Assembly (NCBI GenBank): GCA_964533865.1
Contig: CAZHRC010000015.1
Coordinates: 1-60,848 of the forward strand
Length of the DNA: 60,848 bases
Source of the DNA: CAZHRC01 sp964533865
Lineage (GTDB): Bacteria; Bacillota; Clostridia; Tissierellales; Peptoniphilaceae
Direction of reading: 5' to 3'
The notes beneath the pieces are model-generated. The model was not told the origin of the DNA and ran no database searches. It saw only the letters and a program-made list of their open reading frames with translations. Position numbers and translations under genes: made by a program. Positions 7,462-16,105 of the stretch are shown in pieces. Each line of letters begins with the position of its first letter. Position 1 is the first letter of the stretch.

Positions 7462-9609
7462 ATGGATAAGAAGCAAATGAATACAGAGGATTGTTTCATA
7501 GGAAATCGATCAAAGCGTTTAGATTGTATCGATGGTTTTGATACGAGACCGGGGAATTTTTCAGAGAATGGCGCCCACGTTGTGCCTGGTGGGGTATCCT
7601 TCACGGTGCGTTCTCGCCACGCGACAAAGATTACTCTGGCGCTTTTTGAACGGGGAGCAAAAAAACCCTTTGGCTTGTTGCCATTTCCCAAATCCTATAA
7701 AATCGGGGATGTGTACTCGATGATCGTATTTGATCTCGATATTCGGGAGTTTGAGTACGCTTATTTGGTTGATGGGCCCTGGGAGCTGGAAAAAGGTTTG
7801 ATTTTTGATCCGACCCACTACTTGCTTGACCCTTATGGCAAAGCGGTTGTCGGACAGAGCAAGTGGGGGCTGCCGTCGGCACACGGTCAACGGCTGAGAA
7901 ACCGCGTAGTCAGCTCGGATTTTGACTGGGAGCTAAAAGAAGCCCTTAATATCCCCATGGAAGATTTGATTATTTACGAACTTCACGTTCGCGGGTTTAC
8001 CAAACATCGATCGGCGTGGGATAGTGACGAAAAATGGGAGCGTGTGGGGGGCACCTACCAAGGGGTGATCGAGAAGATTCCCTATTTACTTGAGTTGGGA
8101 GTCAATTGTGTAGAGTTGATGCCGATTTTTGAGTTTGACGAACTCAACGGAGAAAGGCACTTTAACAACAACCGCCTACTCGATTACTGGGGTTACAACC
8201 CGGTCAGTTTTTTTGCGCCCAATACAAGCTATTCTTCGACTTTGGAGTACAATCACGAAGGGGATGAACTCAAGCGCATGATCAAAGCCCTTCACGACAA
8301 CGGCGTTGAGGTGATTTTAGATGTGGTGTACAATCACACGATGGAAGGCAATGAGTTTGGCTCTTTTGTTTCCTTGAAAGGTTTTGATAATAATATTTAC
8401 TACATGCTGACTCCCGATGGGAAGTATTTTAACTTTAGCGGTTGTGGCAATACGATGAACGCCAGCCATCCTGTCGTTCAACGGATGATTGTAGACAGTT
8501 TGCGTCACTGGGTCATCGAATATCGAGTCGATGGGTTTCGATTTGACTTGGCATCGATACTAGGTAGGAACGAAGACGGTACGCCTTCAAACAATCCGTC
8601 ATTACTTAAACGGTTGGCCTTTGACTCCATTCTTGCTGATGTGAAACTCATCGCTGAAGCTTGGGATGCGGGTGGTCTTTACCAAGTGGGGACATTCCCC
8701 TCTTGGAAGAGATGGTCAGAGTGGAATGGGCGCTATAGAGATGACATCCGTCGTTTTTTAAAGGGGGATTCAGGGTTTGCCTATGCGGCGAGTGCGCGTA
8801 TCACAGGGTCCCACGATATCTACGCCGTGGCGACGCGAGGTGATGACGCTTCGGTGAATTTTATCACCTGTCACGATGGGTTCACGCTCAAAGATCTTTA
8901 TAGCTACAATGAAAAACACAATGAAGCTAATGGGTGGAACAATACCGATGGCGAAAACAACAATTACAGCTGGAATTGCGGCGTAGAAGGGCACACCGGT
9001 GATCCGGTCATCTTGAAATTGAGGCAGAAAATGATTAAAAACGCCTGTGCGGTGCTGTTGGCCAGTCACGGTACGCCGATGTTGTTGGCGGGAGATGAGT
9101 TTGGCAATACACAATACGGTAACAACAACCCTTACTGTCAGGACAATGATATCGCTTGGCTCAACTGGAATCTCATCGAGGATAATCAAGAGACTTTCGA
9201 TTTCTTTAAAGGGATGATCGCGCTGCGTAAAAAACACCCGGCGATGCGAGGGGCGATTGGCACACCGATGTGTGGGGTACCGGCGGTCAGTGTTCACGGT
9301 GGCACGCCATGGTATCTTGAGGACGGTCCAGAGACCCGTGTTATCGGAGTGATGTTTGCTGGGGAAAACAAGAATAACGGCGAAGATGACGTAATCTATA
9401 TCGCCATAAACGCTCATTGGGAAACGCATCTTATGACCTTGCCGATGCTTCCAGAGGGTTGGGTATGGGAGATGATTGTAAATACTGCAGCCCCCCATGG
9501 TAAAGACGTGGGGGAATCCGTGGCACAATATCCGCTTAACAATGATATTTTGACCATTGAGGATAGAAGTGTGGTGATTCTACAGGGAAAGGTAGCGAAG
9601 AAGTATTAA
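7462..9609 (+). CDS. Glycogen debranching / isoamylase-type GH13 enzyme
   Basis: A 715-residue intracellular protein with an N-terminal CBM48-like domain (about 30-140) and a GH13 barrel. The nucleophile is Asp362 in VDGFRFDLASIL, the acid/base Glu399 in IAEAWDAGG, and the third acid the Asp of TCHDGFTL near 472. The region YNHTMEGNEFG and the GDEFGNTQYGNNNPYCQDN loop are typical of GlgX/isoamylase enzymes that cut alpha-1,6 branches. There is no signal peptide. No other glycogen gene is next to it, so whether it acts on glycogen or imported maltodextrin is not decided by context. Confidence 0.9.
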   Translation: MDKKQMNTEDCFIGNRSKRLDCIDGFDTRPGNFSENGAHVVPGGVSFTVRSRHATKITLALFERGAKKPFGLLPFPKSYKIGDVYSMIVFDLDIREFEYAYLVDGPWELEKGLIFDPTHYLLDPYGKAVVGQSKWGLPSAHGQRLRNRVVSSDFDWELKEALNIPMEDLIIYELHVRGFTKHRSAWDSDEKWERVGGTYQGVIEKIPYLLELGVNCVELMPIFEFDELNGERHFNNNRLLDYWGYNPVSFFAPNTSYSSTLEYNHEGDELKRMIKALHDNGVEVILDVVYNHTMEGNEFGSFVSLKGFDNNIYYMLTPDGKYFNFSGCGNTMNASHPVVQRMIVDSLRHWVIEYRVDGFRFDLASILGRNEDGTPSNNPSLLKRLAFDSILADVKLIAEAWDAGGLYQVGTFPSWKRWSEWNGRYRDDIRRFLKGDSGFAYAASARITGSHDIYAVATRGDDASVNFITCHDGFTLKDLYSYNEKHNEANGWNNTDGENNNYSWNCGVEGHTGDPVILKLRQKMIKNACAVLLASHGTPMLLAGDEFGNTQYGNNNPYCQDNDIAWLNWNLIEDNQETFDFFKGMIALRKKHPAMRGAIGTPMCGVPAVSVHGGTPWYLEDGPETRVIGVMFAGENKNNGEDDVIYIAINAHWETHLMTLPMLPEGWVWEMIVNTAAPHGKDVGESVAQYPLNNDILTIEDRSVVILQGKVAKKY

Positions 9610-9700
9610 GGGCAGGGTCGTGTACTTCCCGTGATGGTCAAGGCATCGACATCGTTTGTGTCCTCAAGTCAAATGATATTGGATATTGGGTAAAAAATGC

Positions 9701-9735
9701 AAAAAAACGGCCGCCTCAATGAGACGACCGTTTTG
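9701..9735. terminator. Bidirectional terminator between debranching enzyme and SRP RNA genes
   Basis: The stem ACGGCCGCCTCA/TGAGACGACCGT (with G-U pairs) has A-rich and T-rich flanks on both sides. It can end SRP RNA transcription on the minus strand and the debranching gene on the plus strand. Confidence 0.75.
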
Positions 9736-9745
9736 TTTATTATGT

Positions 9746-10016
9746 AACCGTACAACCCAATTTTGTCATGGACAAACGTAGCGTTACTGAAGTAGTTTGC
9801 TCGAGACAGGCTTCCTTGCAACACATGGAAGTGTCCACTTATTGCTGCTACCTTCCGGTCCTGACAAGGTTCATAGATTCCCATTGCGCAAGACCCATCT
9901 GTCAACACCACTTGCTCCAGGCAGACCTACCCAAGTCCATGCCGGGATCGGGCATTCGGCCTCACTGTAGCGGATTGTGAGTACAGGGCACCGCTAGTTC
10001 CCCGCCTAGTACGGTA
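9746..10016 (-). ncRNA. ffs: Signal recognition particle RNA, large (bacterial Alu-containing) type
   Basis: The minus strand contains the conserved SRP apical loop GTCAGGACCGGAAGGTAGCAG (9853-9877 region) and the Alu-domain signatures GCGGTGCCCTGTA and AAGTGGTGTTGACAG seen in Bacillus scRNA. The ends pair as ACCGTAC (5') with GTACGGT (3'), giving about 271 nt. This long form is typical of Firmicutes. The 5' end directly follows the CCA of tRNA-Ser, so both come from one precursor. The end coordinates are estimates. Confidence 0.93.
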
Positions 10017-10107
10017 TGGCGGAGAGCGAGGGATTTGAACCCTCGAAACGCTCATCACGTTTACACGATTTCCAATCGTGCTCCTTCGGCCACTCGGACA
10101 GCTCTCC
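10017..10107 (-). tRNA. tRNA-Ser (anticodon GGA), CCA encoded
   Basis: A 91-nt cloverleaf: acceptor GGAGAGC/GCTCTCC, anticodon stem-loop CACGATTGGAAATCGTG with anticodon GGA, a long class II variable arm (GTGATGAGCG region), and T-arm GAGGGTTCGAATCCCTC. Discriminator G and CCA are encoded at 10017-10020. It reads serine UCC/UCU codons. The SRP RNA begins at the next base. Confidence 0.97.
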
Positions 10108-10123
10108 AAGACCATGCTTTATT

Positions 10124-10152
10124 AGTATAAACAAATTCCGGATAAATGTCAA
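10124..10152 (-). promoter_or_regulatory. Strong promoter of the tRNA-Ser / SRP RNA unit
   Basis: On the minus strand TTGACA, a 17-base spacer and TATACT lie about 17-45 bases before the tRNA 5' end. No separate promoter for the SRP RNA is possible because the two genes abut. Confidence 0.85.
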
Positions 10153-10260
10153 ATGGTTGTAAAAAATATTTTAAAAATGAGTGTTGTATGTGATGATAAC
10201 GTGATCAGGGAGGTTTTGGCTCGTGTGGGTCAAAATCTGTGAACCGGCCTTCTTTGGATA

Positions 10261-10269
10261 TGGTATAAT
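10261..10269 (+). promoter_or_regulatory. Extended -10 promoter of the dnaX operon
   Basis: TGGTATAAT is a perfect extended -10 element 30 bases before the dnaX ATG. The -35 position has little similarity to consensus. Confidence 0.6.
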
Positions 10270-10298
10270 AGTCCTATTGAAAGTCAAAAGAGGGGAAT

Positions 10299-11960
10299 AT
10301 GAGAAAAGCATTGTATCGGGCTTATCGGCCCATGACTTTTGACCAAGTTCGCGGTCAAAGTCACATTACGGAAGTACTAAAGAATCAAGTCAACAACCAT
10401 AAGCTGGCACACGCTTATTTGTTTTCCGGGACCCGGGGTACGGGAAAAACGAGCTGCGCAAAGATTTTATCTCGTGCGGTCAACTGTTTGAATCCCAAAG
10501 AGGGCAATCCTTGCAACGTCTGCGAAAATTGTTTATCGATCATCGAAGAAACCACAATGGATGTGGTGGAGATGGATGCGGCTTCCAATAGGCGTATCGA
10601 CGATATACGAGAGTTGCGCGACAAAGTGATATACCCGCCGACAAAGCTCACCTATAAAGTTTACATTATCGACGAGGCCCATATGATCACCAACGAAGGG
10701 TTTAACGCTCTGCTCAAGATCATGGAAGAACCGCCTAGTCATCTGATTTTCATCTTGGCAACCACAGAGTTGGAAAAGATACCCTCGACCATCCTCTCGA
10801 GAACCCAACGTTATGAATTTAAGCGTATCGGGGAAGAGGACATCGAGTCAAATCTAAGAGCTATCGTCACCGACTTGGATAAAACCATGGATGATGACGC
10901 GATCTCAGCAATTGCTAGACGAGCCGACGGCGCCATGCGCGATGGGTTGAGTCTCTTGGATCAAATCACCTCGGCAGAAAAGGACCACTTGACCATTGAC
11001 GATGTGAACGCTGTATTGGGAACGGTGGATCAACAAGCGTTATTCCACTTGGTGGACGCCGTGCTCAATCGAGATGGTGCAAGTGTTCTCGACCAATTGG
11101 AGAGGGTCATGGCTGAAGGTAAAGATGTCTCCTTGTTGATCAAAGAGTTGATCTACCATTATCGCACGTTGATGATGATCAAAGCCACACGAAGCTCTCA
11201 ACTTACAGACCTTGATGAGGACAACGCACTGCGCTATAGCAAACAGTCCGCAGAGCTTTCATCGGAGGATGTGGTTGACTCCCTCGATATTTTGTTGGAA
11301 TACGAGGAAAGGATGCGAAAATCCGATTATGGGCAAACCCTGCTCGAGGTGTGTTTGATCCGGTTAGTGGATCGGGTAGACCGTTCTCAACTGATCAGTC
11401 GAGTAAGAGCATTAGAAAATGCGATAAAAAAAGGAGTGGTATACGAGTCGCCTACCGATAAGGGACTGCCGATTGGGCGAGAAGCGAGACGCGTGGAACC
11501 AAAAACCGAGTTCGTTAAACCATCGGTGGAAACCCCTCGAGAAAAGACCACCATCGAACAGGCGATCGAAGCAGGTGAGCTAAAAGAGCGACCATCTCCA
11601 CCAGCAAAAGGCGATGGCCAATCGATCGATGCTTTGCTCCAAACATTTGATCGGGATTTGGAAATCGAACTGAAAAGTGTGAGTCCTTTCGCCTATGACT
11701 TTTTAAAACTCGCGTCCTCTCATGAAATTATCGACAATATCATCCACTATCGTTTTTCGGAAGCGGATTCGATTAGCATGAACATGCTGGCAAAACACAC
11801 AGAAGTTATGGGAAATTCATTTAGCAAGGTGCTTCAACGGCCAGTTCAGGTCGTCCTCGAAAAGGAGCAGCCGAGCAAACCACCATCAAACCAAGATCTC
11901 GACAAGTTAATAGAACTGGTCGGGCAGGATAATATTACATTTACAGATAAGGAGAAATAA
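10299..11960 (+). CDS. dnaX: DNA polymerase III subunit gamma/tau
   Basis: A 553-residue clamp-loader ATPase. Walker A is SGTRGTGKTSCAKIL (about residue 45), the zinc module is CLNPKEGNPCNVCENC, Walker B is VYIIDEAHMIT, and the sensor region is ATTELEKIPSTILSRTQ. The C-terminal 150 residues are tau-specific and divergent. It loads the beta clamp and couples polymerases in the replisome. It is the first gene of the conserved dnaX-ybaB-recR operon. Confidence 0.97.
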   Translation: MRKALYRAYRPMTFDQVRGQSHITEVLKNQVNNHKLAHAYLFSGTRGTGKTSCAKILSRAVNCLNPKEGNPCNVCENCLSIIEETTMDVVEMDAASNRRIDDIRELRDKVIYPPTKLTYKVYIIDEAHMITNEGFNALLKIMEEPPSHLIFILATTELEKIPSTILSRTQRYEFKRIGEEDIESNLRAIVTDLDKTMDDDAISAIARRADGAMRDGLSLLDQITSAEKDHLTIDDVNAVLGTVDQQALFHLVDAVLNRDGASVLDQLERVMAEGKDVSLLIKELIYHYRTLMMIKATRSSQLTDLDEDNALRYSKQSAELSSEDVVDSLDILLEYEERMRKSDYGQTLLEVCLIRLVDRVDRSQLISRVRALENAIKKGVVYESPTDKGLPIGREARRVEPKTEFVKPSVETPREKTTIEQAIEAGELKERPSPPAKGDGQSIDALLQTFDRDLEIELKSVSPFAYDFLKLASSHEIIDNIIHYRFSEADSISMNMLAKHTEVMGNSFSKVLQRPVQVVLEKEQPSKPPSNQDLDKLIELVGQDNITFTDKEK

Positions 11961-11962
11961 CT

Positions 11963-12301
11963 ATGGCAAGAGGCGGATTCCCACGCGGAGGCGGGGGCAA
12001 CATGAACAACATGATGAAACAAATGCAAAAGGTTCAAAAACAAATGGAAGAAACGCAAGCGATGATCGAAGCGATGGAACTAACGGCATCCTCTGGTGGC
12101 GGAGTGGTAGAAGCTACCGTAAACGGAAAAAAACAAGTCGTCTCCATCAAAATCGATCCAGAAGCCGTCGATCCCGATGATGTTGAAATGCTAGAAGATC
12201 TCATTGTAGCGGCGATTAACGAAGGGATTCGCCAAGTGTCGGAAAAGGGCGAGCAGGAAATGGCGAAAGTCACCGGTGGAATCAACATTCCAGGATTCTA
12301 G
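11963..12301 (+). CDS. ybaB: YbaB/EbfC family nucleoid-associated protein
   Basis: A 112-residue protein with the family features MKQMQKVQKQMEETQ, an amphipathic N-terminal helix, and GGGVVEATVNGKKQVVSIKIDPEAVDPDD. The N-terminus is glycine/arginine rich (ARGGFPRGGGGN). It binds DNA as a dimer. It starts 2 bases after dnaX and 3 bases before recR, with TAAGGAGA before its ATG. Confidence 0.96.
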   Translation: MARGGFPRGGGGNMNNMMKQMQKVQKQMEETQAMIEAMELTASSGGGVVEATVNGKKQVVSIKIDPEAVDPDDVEMLEDLIVAAINEGIRQVSEKGEQEMAKVTGGINIPGF

Positions 12302-12304
12302 GCC

Positions 12305-12901
12305 ATGTACCCAGAACCCATAGAAGCACTCATCGAACAGTTTCAAAAATTGCCGACTATCGGTCGAAAATCAGCGCAGAGACTGGCTTTTCGCATCATC
12401 GACATGGATGTTGATCAAGTCAAAGCTTTCAGTCAGGCGTTGTTGGATGTGAAAGAAAAGATCGGGCGATGTGAAAATTGTGGCAACTTCTCGGAACACG
12501 CGCTCTGCGACATCTGTGCTGACGGTCGCCGAGATGAATCCACCATATGCGTCGTCGAAGACGCCACCAATCTCTACGCTTTTGAACGCAGCAGAACTTA
12601 TCACGGTTCGTATCATGTGTTGTACGGACTGATCTCCCCTTTGTCCGATGTGTCTCCAAACCAAATCAACTTGGAGCGTTTACAGGAGAGGGTGGCGGCG
12701 GGAGGCGTAAAGGAAGTCATTGTCGCAATCTCTCCAACGGTGGAAGGGGAGACCACATCATTGTATATTGCCAATCTACTCAAACCGTATAACGTGGCGA
12801 TTACTCGTATTGCCAGTGGCATTCCTTTTGGTGGAAATGTGGAGTATTTTGACGAAATGACACTGTCGAGGGCTTTGGAAGATCGACGTCGCATGTCTTA
12901 A
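12305..12901 (+). CDS. recR: Recombination mediator protein RecR
   Basis: A 198-residue protein with the order HhH (LPTIGRKSAQRLAF), zinc finger (CENCGNFSEHALCDIC), Toprim (ICVVEDATNLYAFE) and C-terminal Walker-B-like region. It acts with RecF/RecO in loading RecA at gaps. Its place after dnaX-ybaB and its length are normal. Confidence 0.97.
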   Translation: MYPEPIEALIEQFQKLPTIGRKSAQRLAFRIIDMDVDQVKAFSQALLDVKEKIGRCENCGNFSEHALCDICADGRRDESTICVVEDATNLYAFERSRTYHGSYHVLYGLISPLSDVSPNQINLERLQERVAAGGVKEVIVAISPTVEGETTSLYIANLLKPYNVAITRIASGIPFGGNVEYFDEMTLSRALEDRRRMS

Positions 12902-12923
12902 ATGGCTCTAGGAGGAAAGGTAG

Positions 12924-13613
12924 TTGAATCGTACAGATCTTAAAAGAGGGCTACAAAAATCGATCCCGGTTATTTTGGGATACGCGCCAGTGGCTGTCGC
13001 CTATGGATTACTGACCCGATCCGTTGGGATGAGCCTTATCGAAGCCCTTTGCTTTTCGATTATCGTCTATGCCGGCGCATCGCAGTTTATGTCAGCTAAC
13101 CTCATCGGCACAGGTGTCGATTTTTTTAGTATTGTGTTTACCACGTTTTTAATCAATTTAAGAGGACTCATGCTTTCTGCATCCCTGGGGATTCACATGG
13201 ACAAAGTCTCAAAACGCGCCGTCCCCTTGGTCAGTTTTCTGATCACCGACGAAACTTTCTCCATTGCTTACTTTAATAAAGAGCATTTGAGCACCTCGTT
13301 TATGTTGGGGCTTGGGATTCCATCCTACGCTTCCTGGGTGATCTTCACGGGAGTGGGGTATGTTGTCGGCGAAATCCTTCCTCCATCGGTGCAAGTGGCG
13401 ATGGGCGTGGGTTTATCGGCGATGTTTGTATCCTTACTCGTCCCTCCCATCAAAAGAGATCGCAAAGGACTGTGGGTGGCGCTGGTGTCCATGGGGGTTT
13501 TTGCGATCATCCATAGGACAAAATTCTTGCCCAATGGTTGGGACTTAGTGGTTGCCATCTGTCTATCCTCACTGATCAGTATGGTGTTTTATCGAAGCGA
13601 GGTGGCAAATTGA
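12924..13613 (+). CDS. azlC: AzlC family branched-chain amino acid export permease
   Basis: A 229-residue membrane protein with about seven segments. It begins with TTG preceded by GGAGGAAAGG and carries the AzlC signatures PVILGYAPVAVAYG and VYAGASQFMS. AzlC forms an exporter of branched-chain amino acids or analogues with the small partner AzlD, which follows with a one-codon overlap. Confidence 0.92.
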   Translation: MNRTDLKRGLQKSIPVILGYAPVAVAYGLLTRSVGMSLIEALCFSIIVYAGASQFMSANLIGTGVDFFSIVFTTFLINLRGLMLSASLGIHMDKVSKRAVPLVSFLITDETFSIAYFNKEHLSTSFMLGLGIPSYASWVIFTGVGYVVGEILPPSVQVAMGVGLSAMFVSLLVPPIKRDRKGLWVALVSMGVFAIIHRTKFLPNGWDLVVAICLSSLISMVFYRSEVAN

Positions 13614-13912
13614 ATCACTTAGGGCTTATTTTAATCTGTGGACTGGTGACGTTTATTCCAAGGGTGTTACCCATCGCTTTTCTAAAAGGTAGAAAAGTCA
13701 GTCCACGAATAGAGGCGTTTTTGGGCATCATCCCTTATAGCTCCCTTTCGATTTTGACCATACGCACGTTGTTGACGGCGGATGTGGAGATGTTCCTTCC
13801 AACTCTATTAGGTATAGGGGTGGCGGTTTTGGTGTCTTACGTTAGCGAAAATATTTCGTTGACGATTATTTCGGCGATAGCCGTAGCTTTTTTTTGGATA
13901 AATTTTTTCTAA
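13610..13912 (+). CDS. azlD: AzlD family branched-chain amino acid export protein
   Basis: A 100-residue protein with four hydrophobic segments and the AzlD motif TFIPRVLPIAFLKGRK. The TTG start at 13610 overlaps the azlC stop (TTGA) and has GAGGTGG upstream. The frame is open further 5', but that part lies inside azlC. It should form the export complex with AzlC. Confidence 0.88.
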   Translation: MNHLGLILICGLVTFIPRVLPIAFLKGRKVSPRIEAFLGIIPYSSLSILTIRTLLTADVEMFLPTLLGIGVAVLVSYVSENISLTIISAIAVAFFWINFF

Positions 13913-13922
13913 GGAGAATGAT

Positions 13923-14333
13923 ATGAAACAACTTACGCTAGACATAGCTCGTAAATTGATCGATATTTGTTATGAGAAAGCGGTCGAAAAGGGGCACAAA
14001 ATGGTATTTGCTGTGGCAAACGACCATGGGGAACTCATGGCTTTTAACAAAATGGACGGTGCTCTTCTCGTGTCGACAGAAATCGCCATCAACAAATCGT
14101 GGACTTCGGTTGCGTTAAAAATGCCTACAGCTCAGTTTCAACAATTGATTCAGCCAGGTGGCGACCTGTACGGTATGGAAAACTCACACGGCGGCCGATT
14201 GATCACATTGGGTGGGGGCATCCCGCTATTCGATGGAGAAAATGTCGTTGGCGCCATCGGGGTCAGCGGTGGATCTGCCGAAGAGGATGCCGAAGTGGCA
14301 CAATTTGCCGTAGAATATTTTGAAAAATTATAG
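13923..14333 (+). CDS. GlcG/HbpS family (DUF336) protein
   Basis: A 136-residue protein with the family pattern FAVANDHGELMAFNKMDGA, a central ENSHGGRLITLGGGIPL and C-terminal GAIGVSGGSAEEDAEVA. These small proteins form oligomers; some bind haem or cobalamin, and others accompany glycolate or diol use. It follows azlD by 10 bases with AAGGAGAATG before the ATG and ends at a terminator. Its role here is not clear. Confidence 0.85.
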   Translation: MKQLTLDIARKLIDICYEKAVEKGHKMVFAVANDHGELMAFNKMDGALLVSTEIAINKSWTSVALKMPTAQFQQLIQPGGDLYGMENSHGGRLITLGGGIPLFDGENVVGAIGVSGGSAEEDAEVAQFAVEYFEKL

Positions 14334-14342
14334 GTCAAGAGT

Positions 14343-14372
14343 GAAGAGGTTTTTTGGACCTCTTCTTTTTTT
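14343..14372 (+). terminator. Rho-independent terminator
   Basis: Stem GAAGAGGT/ACCTCTTC followed by a seven-T run, just after the azlCD/GlcG-like operon. Confidence 0.9.
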
Positions 14373-14396
14373 GACATTTTGATGAAAATCGCCGAA

Positions 14397-14414
14397 ATGT
14401 AAATAACTTTACAT
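14397..14414 (+). promoter_or_regulatory. Candidate operator upstream of the TelA operon
   Basis: ATGTAAATAACTTTACAT has perfect 7-base arms ATGTAAA/TTTACAT around TAAC. It lies about 42 bases before a TATAAT element (14456-14461) that precedes the SBP-VWA lipoprotein gene. No regulator gene is adjacent. Confidence 0.4.
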
Positions 14415-14494
14415 AGAATTCACCTACATTTAATATTGCGCCTCAATTGGTTGGATATAATAGAGGAAAGAATAAATAGAATCGAGGAGATGAC

Positions 14495-16105
14495 ATGAAA
14501 AAAGGGATATCATTGATCTTGATTGTTTTGACATTGCTTTTCGTTGGATGTGGGGAGAATAAACCCCTGGAAAACACTGGGGCAACCGCAGGTGAAGATG
14601 TGGTGGTCGATGGGGCAAAGATGACCCTTCGCATTGTATCGGGATCGGAAAACAAGGAGTTGCTGCCGATTCTCCAAGCCTTTGGAGAAAAGGAAAAAAT
14701 CAATATCGATATGACCTACCGTGGATCGGTGGATATTATGCGCGACCTTGAAGCCGGCGCAAAAGATGTCGATGGGGTGTGGCCGGCGAGTTCACTGTGG
14801 ATTTCAGTAGGGGATAAAAACCATATCGTTAAACACACCGCCTCCATTTCACTGACTCCTGTGGTCATTGGTGTACGTGAGAGCTTAGCGCAAACTTTGG
14901 GCTTTACAGGCAAGGAGGTTTCGATTCGCGAGGTGATGGAGGCGATCAAAGCCGATAAATTAAAGTTCACCATGACCTCTGCGACCCAATCAAACTCTGG
15001 CGCTAGCGCTTATTTGGGCTTTCTCTCTGGATTGTTGGGCAACCCTGAGGTGATCACTTCCGATCTATTGGACAAGCCGGAACTGCAAAAAGATATCGTA
15101 GAGTTGCTCAGCGGGGTTACCCGTTCATCTGGAAGTTCAGAGTGGTTAAAAACGCTGTTTTTAGAGGGTGATTACGACGCTATGGTCAACTACAAGAGCC
15201 TCATCATCACCACAAACCAAGAACTGACTCGCCAAGGGAAAGAACCGTTATACGCCATCTACCCATACGATGCTCTAACCTTGTCCGATGCGCCGTTGGG
15301 TTATGTGGATCATGGCGATATGAAAAAGGAAGAGGCGTTTTTAAAACTTCAAAAGTACCTGCTCTCAGAGGAGGTTCAAAAACAAATTCAAGCTCAAGGC
15401 AGACGTACAGGCTACTCAGGAGTAGATCCGGAAAACGCCGGTGTATTCAATCCGGATTGGGGGATTCAAGTAGATCGGGTATTGTCTCCAATGAAACTTC
15501 CCGCCCAAGATGTGCTCTTAAAAGCTCTAAATCGTTATCAAACCGAGTTTCGCAAACCTTCATTTACCGTGTATTGCTTAGATTATTCCGGGAGTATGGC
15601 GGGTAGCGGCAATGAAGAGCTCGAAAAAGCGATGGAGCAGATTCTCATTCAACAAAACGCGACAAAATACTTATTGCAAGCAGGTGCCAACGAAAAGAAC
15701 ACCCTTGTCCTCTTTAGCGATCGCCTATTAGACGTTCAGGAGGCAGAGGGAAACGGCAACCAGCTTGAAGGACTTTACACCGTTGTTGAGAGCGCATCTC
15801 CAAGTGGAGGCACCGATATGTACTCGGCCCTATCAGAAGCGATGAAGATTATGGCTTCTGCGGATTTAAGTGGATATTCCCCAGCGATTATCTTGATGAG
15901 CGATGGAGAATCTATAGAAGTGGGTAAAGGGGCTTTTGTCGATGCGTACAAAAAGTCGGGTTTAGACATTCCCATCTTCTCGATCATGTTTGGCGAAGCC
16001 AACGATGCACAACTCAAAGAGTTGGCGGAGCTTACCAACGCTAGGGTTTTTGATGGCAGAGAAGACTTAATTCACGCGTTTCGCAGTGTAAAGGGGTATA
16101 ACTAA
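14495..16105 (+). CDS. Lipoprotein with solute-binding-like and von Willebrand A domains
   Basis: A 536-residue protein. A lipoprotein signal peptide ends at Cys19 (LLFVGCGENK). Residues about 45-345 resemble a type II periplasmic solute-binding fold (LRIVSGSENKELLPILQAFGEK, SNSGASAYLGFLSGLLG). The VWA domain starts near 355 with an intact MIDAS: DYSGS at about 363, a Thr in SGGTDMYSAL, and Asp in LMSDGES. The protein should sit on the outer face of the membrane and bind a metal ion through the MIDAS. It is the first gene of an operon with XpaC, a second SBP-like protein and TelA. No ABC permease is present, so transport is unlikely. The ligand is unknown. Confidence 0.85.
   Translation: MKKGISLILIVLTLLFVGCGENKPLENTGATAGEDVVVDGAKMTLRIVSGSENKELLPILQAFGEKEKINIDMTYRGSVDIMRDLEAGAKDVDGVWPASSLWISVGDKNHIVKHTASISLTPVVIGVRESLAQTLGFTGKEVSIREVMEAIKADKLKFTMTSATQSNSGASAYLGFLSGLLGNPEVITSDLLDKPELQKDIVELLSGVTRSSGSSEWLKTLFLEGDYDAMVNYKSLIITTNQELTRQGKEPLYAIYPYDALTLSDAPLGYVDHGDMKKEEAFLKLQKYLLSEEVQKQIQAQGRRTGYSGVDPENAGVFNPDWGIQVDRVLSPMKLPAQDVLLKALNRYQTEFRKPSFTVYCLDYSGSMAGSGNEELEKAMEQILIQQNATKYLLQAGANEKNTLVLFSDRLLDVQEAEGNGNQLEGLYTVVESASPSGGTDMYSALSEAMKIMASADLSGYSPAIILMSDGESIEVGKGAFVDAYKKSGLDIPIFSIMFGEANDAQLKELAELTNARVFDGREDLIHAFRSVKGYN

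Noticed and set aside
8770..9528. 252-codon frame antisense to the debranching enzyme
   Set aside because: It mirrors a conserved GH13 coding region, has no ribosome site, and its product has no recognisable pattern.
9669..10115. Several open frames on both strands across 9.7-10.1 kb
   Set aside because: They coincide with the SRP RNA and tRNA-Ser, which explain the sequence.
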